From assembly GCF_014635865.1 (NCBI RefSeq), contig NZ_BMDQ01000001.1:1612001-1676000 (forward strand): 64,000 nucleotides of DNA. The letters run 5' to 3'. How positions within the stretch are numbered: the stretch's first letter is position 1; every line of letters starts with the position of its first letter. Below the pieces are notes generated by a model that ran no database searches, was not told the DNA's origin, and was given only the letters and a program-made list of their open reading frames with translations. The stretch comes from Winogradskyella haliclonae. Its GTDB lineage: Bacteria > Bacteroidota > Bacteroidia > Flavobacteriales > Flavobacteriaceae. Positions 43,831 to 53,313 of this stretch are shown here, piece by piece. The translations under genes were made by a program, and so were the position numbers.

Positions 43831-44472
43831 TTATACTTCTAACTTTTTTAATTCTTTATAATTATGATTTAAACGCTTTAATAAAATCCCATATATTAAC
43901 CAGTAAAATAATAGTAAAAAACCTATAGCTATGGCTAGCAATAGTAAGGTTACGATTATAATACCTGCATAGAATTTAAACATTTCTCCATTTGCAGTTG
44001 CTTTAGAGACTAATTCTTGCGTGGTGCTGTCATGGTCTATAACATAGAAGACTCCATAAACTGTGGATATAACCAAAAAAATCAAATTAAAGTAGACATA
44101 CATTTTCACGGTACGTCTAGTCTTTAAAATATTTTTCATCAATCGACGTGAATTATCAATGCTAGAAATATTCTTATAATTCATATAAAATCGATATAAG
44201 AAATAAAGCAGAATAATGGAGCTAAAAATGCTAAGTACAGTGAATGCTGTACTGGATTCTAAAGATTGAACCTTCTCACTAAATGCAGTGCCTTTAAGGG
44301 CAAAGGCAATTACAAACCAAAACGCAAATTCAATTAAGCTTATATAGAAAATCCATTTTACAATACTCGACGATTTGGCATGAGACATATTGTAAATCTC
44401 ATCGTATGTGAGCTCGGGATATTCAACCGCATCACGCTGCCAATCTTTTTTTAATAATTCTAACTCATCCAT
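43831..44472 (-). CDS. Membrane protein following the ECF sigma gene, possible anti-sigma partner
   Basis: The 213-residue protein has a cytosolic N-terminus (MDELELLKKDWQRDAVEYPE) and four hydrophobic helices (for example WIFYISLIEFAFWFVIAFAL near residue 40, and IIVTLLLLAIAIGFLLLFYW near residue 173). It is 4 bases after the sigma factor stop. Anti-sigma factors often have this place and topology, but no zinc or FecR motif is visible. The family is common in flavobacteria and has no assigned role, so this is inference. Confidence 0.7.
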   Translation of the reverse strand: MDELELLKKDWQRDAVEYPELTYDEIYNMSHAKSSSIVKWIFYISLIEFAFWFVIAFALKGTAFSEKVQSLESSTAFTVLSIFSSIILLYFLYRFYMNYKNISSIDNSRRLMKNILKTRRTVKMYVYFNLIFLVISTVYGVFYVIDHDSTTQELVSKATANGEMFKFYAGIIIVTLLLLAIAIGFLLLFYWLIYGILLKRLNHNYKELKKLEV

Positions 44473-44476
44473 AATC

Positions 44477-44971
44477 TTACGGATTTAATATTGTTTTTAA
44501 TTTCTTTTTTACACGGTTCATCTTTACTCGTGCATTAACCTCAGTAATACCAAGGGTAGCACTAATTTCTTTATAATCTTTATCTTCAAGATATAAGAAT
44601 ACAAGTGCTTTTTCTATATCATTTAACTGGTGTACTGCATTGTACAACAGCTTTAATTGTTCTTCTTCTGTACGATCATATTCTTCCGCTTTTATTTTAA
44701 ACTGGTAAGCATCAAAATCATCAGTTTGTATACGGCGTTTAGACTTTCGATATAATGTAATAGCCGTATTTAAGCCTACTCTATACATCCAAGTACTGAA
44801 CTTACTATCACCTCTAAACTTTGGATACGCACGCCATAACTGTATGGTAATCTCTTGAAAGAGATCGTTATGCGCATCCTGATTATTGGTATAAAGCCTA
44901 CATACTTTATGCACAATATTCTGATGTTTTTGAAGCTGCTCTACAAAGCTATGTTCAAGTTCTTTATTCAA
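44477..44971 (-). CDS. ECF-type RNA polymerase sigma factor
   Basis: The 164-residue protein has region 2 near residues 15-75 (DLFQEITIQLWRAYPKFRGD, then SKFSTWMYRVGLNTAIT) and region 4 near 115-160 (LEDKDYKEISATLGITEVNA, RVKMNRVKKKLKTIL). The middle linker is acidic, as usual. It would direct transcription of a small regulon controlled by its membrane partner gene. The TonB receptor at 45205 is divergent from it, so the signal could be nutrient-linked; direct evidence is lacking. Confidence 0.93.
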   Translation of the reverse strand: MNKELEHSFVEQLQKHQNIVHKVCRLYTNNQDAHNDLFQEITIQLWRAYPKFRGDSKFSTWMYRVGLNTAITLYRKSKRRIQTDDFDAYQFKIKAEEYDRTEEEQLKLLYNAVHQLNDIEKALVFLYLEDKDYKEISATLGITEVNARVKMNRVKKKLKTILNP

Positions 44972-45204
44972 TAGTTTCTGGTGGTTGATTTAGTTACTCT
45001 GTAAGTAGTCAAAGATATACTTATGTTACACTTATAAAGATAAAATTTAGAAATAAATACGTATTGATTTACTTACAGACACAAATATGCATAAAAATGC
45101 AATTCGTCATAAAAAAAATACAGTTCGGTAATTTATAATTTTTAATGTCTTCAAAAGAGAAGAAGTTTGCTTCATCAATTAACACGAACAGTAAATCATC
45201 AATC

Positions 45205-47355
45205 ATGAAGTATTTATCAATCATTTTATTTATAGCTTTTGGCCTTATCAGCCAAGCTCAAACAACAATTTCAGGAAAAGTCATAGACACTAAAGGAAAT
45301 CCAATATTTGGCGCTAACGTATACCTAGACGGCACTTATGATGGTGCTACAACTATGGAAGATGGTAAGTTTTCTTTTGAAACTAAAGAAACAGGGACTC
45401 AGTCTTTGGTAGTTTCTTTCTTATCCTATGAGACAAAAATAGTAACATTAGATACTTCACTATTAAACAAATTAGAAGTTAAGCTACGCGAAGATGTGAA
45501 TGCTTTAGATACAGTGGTGTTATCTGCAGGTACTTTTGAAGCTAATGATAATAGTAAAGTTTCTGTATTAAAACCCTTAGATGTGGTGACTACAGCAAGT
45601 GCTCTTGGTGATTTTGTTGGGGCGCTACAAACCTTACCAGGGACATCTAACAATGCTGAAGATGGACGGCTTTTTGTACGTGGTGGTGATGCAGGTGAAA
45701 CTCAGATTTTCATTGATGGTATTCGAGTATTTACGCCTTATACACCAACCACTAATAATTTGCCAACTCGAGGTCGCTATTCGCCATTTTTATTTGATGG
45801 GATTACATTCTCAACTGGTGGTTATTCTGCAGAATATGGACAAGCCTTATCTAGTGTATTATTACTAAATACTATAGATGAGCCAGACCAAGAAAAGACA
45901 GATATTGGAATTATGACGGTTGGTGCCGCACTTGGTAATACTCAAAAATGGGAAAAAACCTCATTGAGTGTTAATGCAACTTATATAAACCTAGCACCAT
46001 ATTTACAAGTTTTTGAAGATAGAAATGATTGGGAAAAACCATTTGAAGCTGCTCAAGGAGAAGCAGTGTTTAGACGTAAGTTTACAAATGGAACCTTAAA
46101 ATTTTATGCCGCTTTTGATACTACAAATTTTGAATTAACTCAAGAAGACATTAATGAAGCTGATGGATTACAGTTTAAATTAAATAACAAAAACTTTTAT
46201 ACAAACGCATCTTACAAAGGTATATTAGACAATAATTGGAGTATAGTTACAGGCTTAAGTTATACCCATGCAAAAAATAAAATAGGTGTTGAGATCAATG
46301 ATATAGATGATACTGAAAATTCGTTTCATGCTAAGCTGAAGCTTAAAAAACGTTTCAGTAGTAGGTTTAAACTAAATTTTGGCGTGGAGCAGTTTTTAAC
46401 TGATTTTAATGAAGATTTTTCTAATTCATTTTTTAGTGATTCATACGGATTTAATAACAACATAACTGCTGGTTTTGCAGAAGCAGATTTGGTGTTTTCA
46501 AAAGACTTAGCCTTAAAAGTAGGCTTAAGAGCAGACTATAGTTCTATTTTTGAAAGCTTTAATCTAGCGCCACGTACAGCATTAGCCTATAAAGTATCTG
46601 ATAATTCTCAAGTGTCTTTGGCTTACGGTAACTTTTTTCAGAATCCAAGTGCAGGTGCTTTAAAATTTACTCAAGATTTAGTGCCACAGAGAACAGACCA
46701 CTACATATTTAATTACCAGTATGTTAATGATGGTCGTATTTTTAGAGCAGAGTTGTATCGAAAAGATTATGACAACTTGGTAAAATTCGATACTCAGTTT
46801 GAGCAGCCTAATAGTAATTTTAATTCAGACGGTAGTGGATACGCTCAAGGCTTAGATGTTTTTTGGAGAGATAACACAAGTATTAAAAACTTAGATTATT
46901 GGGTGAGCTACTCGTTATTAGATACACAGCGTAATCACCGTAATTTTCCTAATGCTGCTCAGCCAAACTTTGCGAGTAAGCATAATTTCTCTGTAGTAGG
47001 TAAATATTGGGTAGAGCGCTTAAAAAGTCAAATAGGCTTGGATTATGTGCATGCTTCTGGTCGACCATATACTGATCCAAATACAAACCAATTTTTGGGA
47101 GCTCGCACTAAAAGTTTTAATAATATAAGTTTTAATTGGGCGTATTTAATAAGTCAGCAGAAGATTTTGTACTTCTCAGTAAATAATGTGTTTGGGTTTA
47201 ATAATATAAACGGTTATCAATATGCAAACACGCCGAATGCAAATGGTAATTTTAATAGACGCGCATTAACACCTGCTGCAGACCAATTCTTTTTTGTAGG
47301 ATTCTTTTGGACGATTAGCGAAAAAGGAACTGACAATCAGCTGAATAATCTTTAA
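45205..47355 (+). CDS. TonB-dependent receptor with carboxypeptidase-like N-domain
   Basis: From the ATG at 45205 the protein has 716 residues. It has a signal peptide (MKYLSIILFIAFGLISQAQ) and the N-domain TTISGKVIDTKGNPIFGANV. The plug region includes ALQTLPGTSNNAEDGRLFVR and GGYSAEYGQALSSVLLL, and the barrel runs to the end. The upstream ATG at 45145 is rejected because it precedes the signal. Substrate unknown; the gene lies divergent from the ECF sigma gene. A terminator follows. Confidence 0.93.
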   Translation: MKYLSIILFIAFGLISQAQTTISGKVIDTKGNPIFGANVYLDGTYDGATTMEDGKFSFETKETGTQSLVVSFLSYETKIVTLDTSLLNKLEVKLREDVNALDTVVLSAGTFEANDNSKVSVLKPLDVVTTASALGDFVGALQTLPGTSNNAEDGRLFVRGGDAGETQIFIDGIRVFTPYTPTTNNLPTRGRYSPFLFDGITFSTGGYSAEYGQALSSVLLLNTIDEPDQEKTDIGIMTVGAALGNTQKWEKTSLSVNATYINLAPYLQVFEDRNDWEKPFEAAQGEAVFRRKFTNGTLKFYAAFDTTNFELTQEDINEADGLQFKLNNKNFYTNASYKGILDNNWSIVTGLSYTHAKNKIGVEINDIDDTENSFHAKLKLKKRFSSRFKLNFGVEQFLTDFNEDFSNSFFSDSYGFNNNITAGFAEADLVFSKDLALKVGLRADYSSIFESFNLAPRTALAYKVSDNSQVSLAYGNFFQNPSAGALKFTQDLVPQRTDHYIFNYQYVNDGRIFRAELYRKDYDNLVKFDTQFEQPNSNFNSDGSGYAQGLDVFWRDNTSIKNLDYWVSYSLLDTQRNHRNFPNAAQPNFASKHNFSVVGKYWVERLKSQIGLDYVHASGRPYTDPNTNQFLGARTKSFNNISFNWAYLISQQKILYFSVNNVFGFNNINGYQYANTPNANGNFNRRALTPAADQFFFVGFFWTISEKGTDNQLNNL

Positions 47356-47382
47356 GAGTGAAAAGTTATAAATGAAAAATTT

Positions 47383-47434
47383 AAAGAGTCTAGTATCTCT
47401 TTTCTAACAGCGAAGCGGTCTAGATTCTTTTTAA
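47383..47434 (+). terminator. Probable terminator of the TonB receptor gene
   Basis: AAAGAGTCTAG pairs with CTAGATTCTTT (one G-U) around a 26-base loop and is followed by TTTAATTTTT. It overlaps the 3' end of the converging redoxin gene. Confidence 0.5.
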
Positions 47435-47988
47435 TTTTTCCACTTAATATTACAACCCATACTTGGTTTTTGATTTGGGTTAATGTGCTCTTGGTTTATA
47501 AGAGCATCAATTGCAGCACGTATATCTTTGCCGGTAACAGGAATTCCATTTCCTGGTCTTGAGTCATCTAATTGACCTGCATAAACGAGTTCTAATTCGC
47601 TATTAAATAAAAAGAAATCAGGAGTGCATGCTGCATCATAAGCTTTTGCTATATCCTGAGTTTCGTCATATAAATAGGGGAAAGGATAGTTGCTCTCTGT
47701 TGCATGTTTGCGCATCAGTTCTGGTCCATCTTGAGGATAGTTAATCACATCATTGCTAGATATGGCAATACAGTTAATACCATTAGAGCTATAATCGTTA
47801 GCTAATTTCACCAATGCTTCATTAACATGAATTACAAAAGGGCAGTGATTGCAAATAAACATTACAAGTGTGCCATTAGCACCTTTAAGCTCAGTTAATG
47901 ATTTACATATATTATCTTTAGTGTCTACCAAATCGAAATTTGGTGCTTTAGTACCTAATGGTAGTATATTTGAAGGCGTTAATGCCAT
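47431..47988 (-). CDS. Thioredoxin-family redoxin with a CxxC motif
   Basis: The 185-residue cytosolic protein has the peroxiredoxin-like opening PLGTKAPNFDLVDTKDNICK, the redox motif VMFICNHCPFVIHVNEALVK near residues 43-62 (Cys-Asn-His-Cys), and YDAACTPDFFLFNSELELVY near residue 115. The family is widespread and annotated as thioredoxin-like; the exact partner is unknown. It is divergent from the CsaA-like gene by 20 bases. Confidence 0.9.
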   Translation of the reverse strand: MALTPSNILPLGTKAPNFDLVDTKDNICKSLTELKGANGTLVMFICNHCPFVIHVNEALVKLANDYSSNGINCIAISSNDVINYPQDGPELMRKHATESNYPFPYLYDETQDIAKAYDAACTPDFFLFNSELELVYAGQLDDSRPGNGIPVTGKDIRAAIDALINQEHINPNQKPSMGCNIKWKN

Positions 47989-48008
47989 AATTTTTGTAGT
48001 TTTAATTT

Positions 48009-48344
48009 ATGGATAAGATACTAACATTTGAAGATTTTACAAAAGTAGATTTACGCGTAGGTACAATAGTAGAAGTCAATGATTTTCCTGAGGCTAGAAA
48101 CCCTGCATATCAATTAACTATTGATTTTGGAGATTTAGGCGTTAAAAAATCCTCAGCACAGATTACGACACTTTACAGCAAAGAAGATTTATTAAACAGG
48201 CAAATAGTGGCTGTAGTTAACTTCCCCAAAAAACAAATTGCCAAATTTATGAGTGAATGTTTAGTTATGGGTGCTGTAAAAGAAAAAGATGTGTACCTGT
48301 TACATCCTGAAACTAAAGTTAGAAATGGCAGTACGGTAAACTAA
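48009..48344 (+). CDS. CsaA-like tRNA-binding protein
   Basis: The 111-residue protein is a stand-alone tRNA-binding OB domain (TRBD): FTKVDLRVGTIVEVNDFPEA near residue 8, QLTIDFGDLGVKKSSAQIT near residue 34, and VVNFPKKQIAKFMSECLVMG near residue 73. Proteins of this type bind tRNA and are linked to chaperone-like export assistance in Bacillus CsaA. It is monocistronic. Full length and intact. Confidence 0.95.
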   Translation: MDKILTFEDFTKVDLRVGTIVEVNDFPEARNPAYQLTIDFGDLGVKKSSAQITTLYSKEDLLNRQIVAVVNFPKKQIAKFMSECLVMGAVKEKDVYLLHPETKVRNGSTVN

Positions 48345-48370
48345 AAATTTTAAGTTTATGAGATACTAAA

Positions 48371-50875
48371 TTACAATTCTTCTCTAAAAAATATAGCGTT
48401 CATCAACAGCTTATTTGTACCATACCAAAAAGCTCTAAAGTTCGTATTATCCGTAAATGCAACAACATTCCCTCGTCCATAATTGCCAATTTTTAATGGT
48501 ACAGTACCAGAAATACTATCTAAATTTTGTTTCGATATATAACCACTCAGTAGTGGGTTTTTAGAGTATTGTATTGGATTATCGTAGCTGTTTTTATTTG
48601 GTTTTACAAATAATGTAGTATTTCTAAACATTGGTAATGTACTGTTGTTATAACCAAAATTTATAGGATGAGAACGGTCGATTTCAGCTTCAAAAATAGC
48701 GCCACCGATGACTTGAGCACCTCTAAAATCACTACGTTGCTCTCTTGTAATATTTTTGGCAACTAGTTTAGGTTTCTTAAATTCTATTTTCAATAGTTTT
48801 TTGTCATTTATGTAATTTAATGCACGTCTGTAGCCTATCAGAGTACCACCGTCTCTAATCCAAGATTGAAGTTTTTTAGTATTGCCTTCATCTAACCCAG
48901 AACCATTGACCATAATTATGGTATTGTAACGGCTTATGTTTGCTCTTGAAAAATTCTTAGTATCTAATTTTGTTACAGGAATATTGTATCTAGTATCCAA
49001 TAAATGCCAGATTTCGCCTGCATCATAAGATGTCATGCCATCACCAACTAATAGTGCAATTTTAGGAACTTCCAATGGTCTAAAATTATTACTTCCCAAA
49101 TCAATACCATCATTAAGACCAGTCGAAACGGTATCTAAAGTCAAATGACTTTCTTGTGCTAGTTTGTCTAAAAACGTATGCAATTGCGATGCAGATAATT
49201 TTTGATTTTGTACAGGAATCATCAAAGTACCATAATCGTATGATTTACCATTGGCGTTAAATTGCTTTTGACTTACTTTAGCTCGAATCCCTTTTCTTAA
49301 AAGGGCATATAGGAATTTTGGTGTATAATATTCGTTCCATTCGGTGAGATAGGCATAATTGCTTTTTGAGTTAGCACCACCATTTCTAAATTTTAAATCT
49401 GTAACTACAGCACCAGCTTTAGCTGTTGAGGTTTCGGCATAATCCAAATTAAAAGCTAAAGGGAATGACCAAGCAGAAATATCATAGAACAAACTGTCTT
49501 GGAATGTTGTACGTTTTTCGAACATGGCATTAATTAATCGTGTGTTATTCTGATTCTTTGGCACGATATAACTATAGCCTTTTTTAAATTGCTTTCCATC
49601 GACCTCAAAATTATCATCAATATCATGAAATTTAATGTTATGACGTTTTAATATTTCTGCCATATGATACGTTCGCGCAGCATCTTTTTCATCGCCAAAA
49701 ACAATAGCTTTATTGCCTTCTTTATTGCCTTCGTTTCTAGCATTTTTAAAGAAGTTGGCCTGATAATTAAGAATATCAGTACGCATAGCATTTGCTGCCT
49801 CAAGTGTAGAAAGAGCAGCAGTAAATTGATTTCTAATTGTAAAAGGAAATGTTAGTATACCATTTACACTTTCTTGGATATGTCCACGGGAACTTGCTTG
49901 CTCAAACAAAATACCAATACCGCCATTAATGTCAGGAAAGGTAGATCCTTTGCCGTAGTAAAAATCGTCAAAGCTTTCTTCCGAATAGTAAAGTGAGCCT
50001 ATCTTATCTAATGCTTTGGCATGATAGGTTGCTATTTGCTTAGTTAATGCTTGATTTAATTTTGGCGTTAGTGGGTGCGTTCTTGATGGGATTCCAGGTT
50101 GAAAGAAAAAACTTGAATTTGTTCCCATTTCGTGATGATCTGTTAAGATATTAGGCATCCACTCATGAAACGTTTTTATACGGGCTCTAGACTCAGGAAG
50201 CTGAACAGGAAGCCAATCTCTATTCATATCAAACCAATAATGATTTGTACGCCCACCAGGCCAAATCTCACTATATTCTCTATCGTTTGGGTCTGGGTTT
50301 AAATTTTGACTTCTATTGGTATTTGCCCAATACGCAAAACGCTGCAAACCATCAGGATTAAATGACGGGTCAAAAAGAATTACAGTATTGTTTAAAAGTT
50401 CATTGATTTTTGGTCCTTGAGCTGCTGCTAAATAGTAGGCAACTGCTAAAGCTGCATTAGATCCGCTTGGCTCATTGCCATGAATAGAAAAACCTTGATA
50501 AACGACAATAGGTCTATCAGTAGATATGTTGTCAGTTTTAGTGGCATCAATATGCGACTTTTGTATTGCTTCTATATTTGAGTGATTGTTTGGGGATGTT
50601 ATCTTTAATAATAATAAGGGTCTGTCTTCAAAGGTTTTTCCTCTGTTTTCAATAATTATTCTATCTGATGCATCTGCAAGTGCATACATGTATTGTACAA
50701 GCTTATCATGAGTAATGTGCCATTCACCAACTTCATGCCCTATGATACTTTTTGGTGTAGGAATTTCAGAATTATATTGTACATCTTGGGGAAGATAATA
50801 GGACAAATTGAGAGTTTCTTGAGCAAATAATGTAGATGAAACTACTGTAAATAATAGTAATAGAATGCGACGCAT
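48371..50875 (-). CDS. Secreted M14-family zinc carboxypeptidase
   Basis: From the ATG at 50875 the protein has 834 residues. It has a signal peptide (MRRILLLLFTVVSSTLFAQ), then the M14 domain with the zinc site HGNEPSGSNAALAVAYYL near residue 125 (HxxE) and a later metal-binding His in the TDHHEMGTNS region near residue 245. The C-terminal half (from about residue 420) is not recognised and has a flavodoxin-like or glutaminase-like element (ALLVGDGMTSYDAGEIWHLL). It is probably secreted or periplasmic. The upstream ATG at 50962 precedes the signal peptide and is rejected. Confidence 0.92.
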   Translation of the reverse strand: MRRILLLLFTVVSSTLFAQETLNLSYYLPQDVQYNSEIPTPKSIIGHEVGEWHITHDKLVQYMYALADASDRIIIENRGKTFEDRPLLLLKITSPNNHSNIEAIQKSHIDATKTDNISTDRPIVVYQGFSIHGNEPSGSNAALAVAYYLAAAQGPKINELLNNTVILFDPSFNPDGLQRFAYWANTNRSQNLNPDPNDREYSEIWPGGRTNHYWFDMNRDWLPVQLPESRARIKTFHEWMPNILTDHHEMGTNSSFFFQPGIPSRTHPLTPKLNQALTKQIATYHAKALDKIGSLYYSEESFDDFYYGKGSTFPDINGGIGILFEQASSRGHIQESVNGILTFPFTIRNQFTAALSTLEAANAMRTDILNYQANFFKNARNEGNKEGNKAIVFGDEKDAARTYHMAEILKRHNIKFHDIDDNFEVDGKQFKKGYSYIVPKNQNNTRLINAMFEKRTTFQDSLFYDISAWSFPLAFNLDYAETSTAKAGAVVTDLKFRNGGANSKSNYAYLTEWNEYYTPKFLYALLRKGIRAKVSQKQFNANGKSYDYGTLMIPVQNQKLSASQLHTFLDKLAQESHLTLDTVSTGLNDGIDLGSNNFRPLEVPKIALLVGDGMTSYDAGEIWHLLDTRYNIPVTKLDTKNFSRANISRYNTIIMVNGSGLDEGNTKKLQSWIRDGGTLIGYRRALNYINDKKLLKIEFKKPKLVAKNITREQRSDFRGAQVIGGAIFEAEIDRSHPINFGYNNSTLPMFRNTTLFVKPNKNSYDNPIQYSKNPLLSGYISKQNLDSISGTVPLKIGNYGRGNVVAFTDNTNFRAFWYGTNKLLMNAIFFREEL

Positions 50876-50920
50876 GTGAGTGAGTTTGGTTAGTTTTTTT
50901 TGACAAGGTATAAAAATAAA

Positions 50921-50946
50921 AAAACCGTTACAGAGGTAACGGTTTT
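50921..50946 (-). terminator. Terminator of the PUR-family gene
   Basis: AAAACCGTTAC and its perfect complement flank a four-base loop with an A run upstream and a T run downstream. On the minus strand it follows the PUR-family stop by 24 bases. Confidence 0.88.
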
Positions 50947-50970
50947 TAATATTATTTAACAAGATAAGTT

Positions 50971-51360
50971 CTAAATGTCATCAAAACTGATATCAGTAAA
51001 ACTTTCTGTGCTTGTGTCTTCAGAAGTTTTTGCTTCTTGTGCTACAAACTCATTATCTTCTCTTTTAAAATCTTTTTGATGACGCTCGCTAATGACTTCT
51101 TCACCTTTTTCATTGATAATGTAATCTGTCATTTCAGCTAAAATCTCTCTAAACTCAGAGAAATCTTCTTTGTATAGGTAAATTTTGTGCTTCTTATAAT
51201 GAAACGAACCATCATCGTTAGTAAATTTTTTACTTTCTGTAATAGTTAGGTAATAATCACCTGCTTTTGTCGCTCGTACATCAAAGAAGTAAGTTCTACG
51301 TCCAGCTCGTAATACTTTAGAATATATTTCTTCTTTATCCATCATTTCGTAATCGCTCAT
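50971..51360 (-). CDS. PUR-family (DUF3276) nucleic acid-binding protein
   Basis: From the ATG at 51360 the protein has 129 residues. The PUR domain includes IYSKVLRAGRRTYFFDVRAT near residue 12, and GDYYLTITESKKFTNDDGSF. PUR-alpha relatives bind single-stranded DNA or RNA; the bacterial form is known from Borrelia. The C-terminus is acidic and probably disordered. An upstream ATG (51387) is less likely. The gene is monocistronic with a terminator. Confidence 0.93.
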   Translation of the reverse strand: MSDYEMMDKEEIYSKVLRAGRRTYFFDVRATKAGDYYLTITESKKFTNDDGSFHYKKHKIYLYKEDFSEFREILAEMTDYIINEKGEEVISERHQKDFKREDNEFVAQEAKTSEDTSTESFTDISFDDI

Positions 51361-51427
51361 AATTTGAGATTTGAGTTTTAAATTCAATCCAAAAATCTAA
51401 AAAAAAAGTATAGTAACCAACAAATAG

Positions 51428-53182
51428 TTACATTTCTTTTTCGGAGCGTTGTTTAATGTATAAGTCTTTGTAGTAACCATCTATTTCTTTGAGGGTTTTG
51501 TGTGTTCCTTTTTGAATAATTTTCCCCTCGTCTAAAACAATAATTTTGTCCGCATTTTTAGCAGAAGAAATTCGATGGCTTACAATTATAGTTGTTTTGT
51601 TTTTAGAGACACGCTCAAGATTTTTAAGTATTTTTTCTTCAGTTTCTGTATCTACTGCTGATAAGCAATCGTCAAATAGTAAAATCTCGGGTGACTTTAT
51701 AATGGCTCTTGCAATAGAGACGCGTTGCTTTTGTCCTCCAGAAAGTGTAATGCCTCGTTCTCCTAAAACGGTTTCATAACCATTTTTAAAACCAATTATA
51801 TTTTTGTGGACCTTAGCATTTTTAGCAGCTTCTATAACGTCATCATCAGTAGCATCTTCTTTACCAAATTTAATGTTGTTTTTAATAGAATCCGAAAATA
51901 GAAAAGCATCTTGAGGAACATAACCAATACTCTCTCTAAGGCTATAAAGGTTTAGCTCTGTTATTTTTTTATGATCTATGAGGATACTTCCATTTTCAGT
52001 GTCATATAATCTACCTATTAAATCAAGAATAGTAGACTTGCCAGAACCAGTCATGCCTAATATGGCAAGCTTCTCTCCAGACTTTAAATCAAAACTTACA
52101 TTCTTTAATGCGGTAATATTAGTATCAGGGTAGGTAAACGTAACATTGTTAAATGTAATAGCACCATCTATCTTCGTTGGGTTATCAACCGTATTCTTTA
52201 TTTCTGGTTCTTGTTTTAAAAACTCATTTATACGTTTTTGAGAAGCTTCAGCCTGTTGTACAATAGAGGTCACCCAACCTACAGTTGCTACTGGCCAAGT
52301 CAACATGTTTACATAAATGATAAACTCAGCAATAGTACCTATGTTCTCAATTTCGCCATCTATATATTGTTTACCGCCAATAAAAATGACTAATAAATTA
52401 CTAAGACCAATAAGCAAAATCATTAATGGAAAGAAAAGTGCTTGCACCTTAGCTAAATCTATTTGTTTTTTTCTATTACCTACTGACAAATGCTCAAACT
52501 CAGTATTAACACTAGGTTCAATAGTATAAGACTTTATTACAGAAATACCACTAAACTGCTCTTGTGTAAACGAAGAAAGACCAGATAATGATTCTTGTAC
52601 GACTTTACTTCGATGATTTATTAAACGACTTAGTTTATATATTATGAAAGATAATATAGGTAAGGGTAGCATGGTATAAAGCGTAAGCTTTGGTGCCGTG
52701 CTAATCATATAGGTTAGTGCTACTACAAAAAGAGTGATAGTATTAATTGTATACATAATAGCTGGGCCAACATACATGCGTACTTTTCCAACATCTTCAC
52801 TAATACGATTCATTAAATCTCCTGTTCTATTTGCTTTATAAAAACTTAATGATAGTACTTGGTAATGTTTATAGACTTCGTTTTTTAAATCAAACTCAAT
52901 ATAGCGAGACACGTTAATAATAGTCTGGCGCATTAAAAAGGTAAATAATCCAGCAATAATAGCTGCACCTATGAGATATAAGATATTAATCAGGAGTTGA
53001 TCTTCAAAAACGTCAAGAGATATTTTTCCATTGACTTTATCAGATATGACATTGATAGAGTTTCCGATTAATCGCGGTGTAAACAGCGCAAAAATCTTTG
53101 CAACTATTGTAATGAAAATACCAATAACAAGTCTATATCGGTATTTGTAAAAATATTTATTTAGATGTTTTAATGCTTTCAT
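51428..53182 (-). CDS. ABC exporter, fused permease and ATPase (MdlB-like)
   Basis: The 584-residue half-transporter has six transmembrane helices in residues 1-310 and an ATPase domain. Motifs: Walker A LGMTGSGKST near residue 375, Q-loop YVPQDAFLFSDS, signature LSGGQKQR near residue 480, Walker B EILLFDDCLSAVD, and the H-loop IIVSHR. It works as a dimer and exports lipids or drugs; the substrate is unknown. It is divergent from the leucine dehydrogenase gene, with promoter space shared in 53183-53313. Confidence 0.96.
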   Translation of the reverse strand: MKALKHLNKYFYKYRYRLVIGIFITIVAKIFALFTPRLIGNSINVISDKVNGKISLDVFEDQLLINILYLIGAAIIAGLFTFLMRQTIINVSRYIEFDLKNEVYKHYQVLSLSFYKANRTGDLMNRISEDVGKVRMYVGPAIMYTINTITLFVVALTYMISTAPKLTLYTMLPLPILSFIIYKLSRLINHRSKVVQESLSGLSSFTQEQFSGISVIKSYTIEPSVNTEFEHLSVGNRKKQIDLAKVQALFFPLMILLIGLSNLLVIFIGGKQYIDGEIENIGTIAEFIIYVNMLTWPVATVGWVTSIVQQAEASQKRINEFLKQEPEIKNTVDNPTKIDGAITFNNVTFTYPDTNITALKNVSFDLKSGEKLAILGMTGSGKSTILDLIGRLYDTENGSILIDHKKITELNLYSLRESIGYVPQDAFLFSDSIKNNIKFGKEDATDDDVIEAAKNAKVHKNIIGFKNGYETVLGERGITLSGGQKQRVSIARAIIKSPEILLFDDCLSAVDTETEEKILKNLERVSKNKTTIIVSHRISSAKNADKIIVLDEGKIIQKGTHKTLKEIDGYYKDLYIKQRSEKEM

Positions 53183-53235
53183 TAAAAATAAAAGATGACA
53201 AAGCTATTGCTATAATCTTATTTTTCAGTTAATAT

Positions 53236-53267
53236 TTTGCTAATGCTTTAATAATAATTTATTTTTG
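53236..53267 (+). promoter_or_regulatory. Promoter of leucine dehydrogenase
   Basis: TTTG at 53236-53239 and TATTTTTG at 53260-53267 are 20 bases apart, a full match to the Bacteroidota consensus. The start would be near 53273, about 40 bases before the ATG. Confidence 0.75.
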
Positions 53268-53313
53268 CACGCTGTTTTTAAATAATCTGCAACAGCAATA
53301 AAATAAAAAAAGC

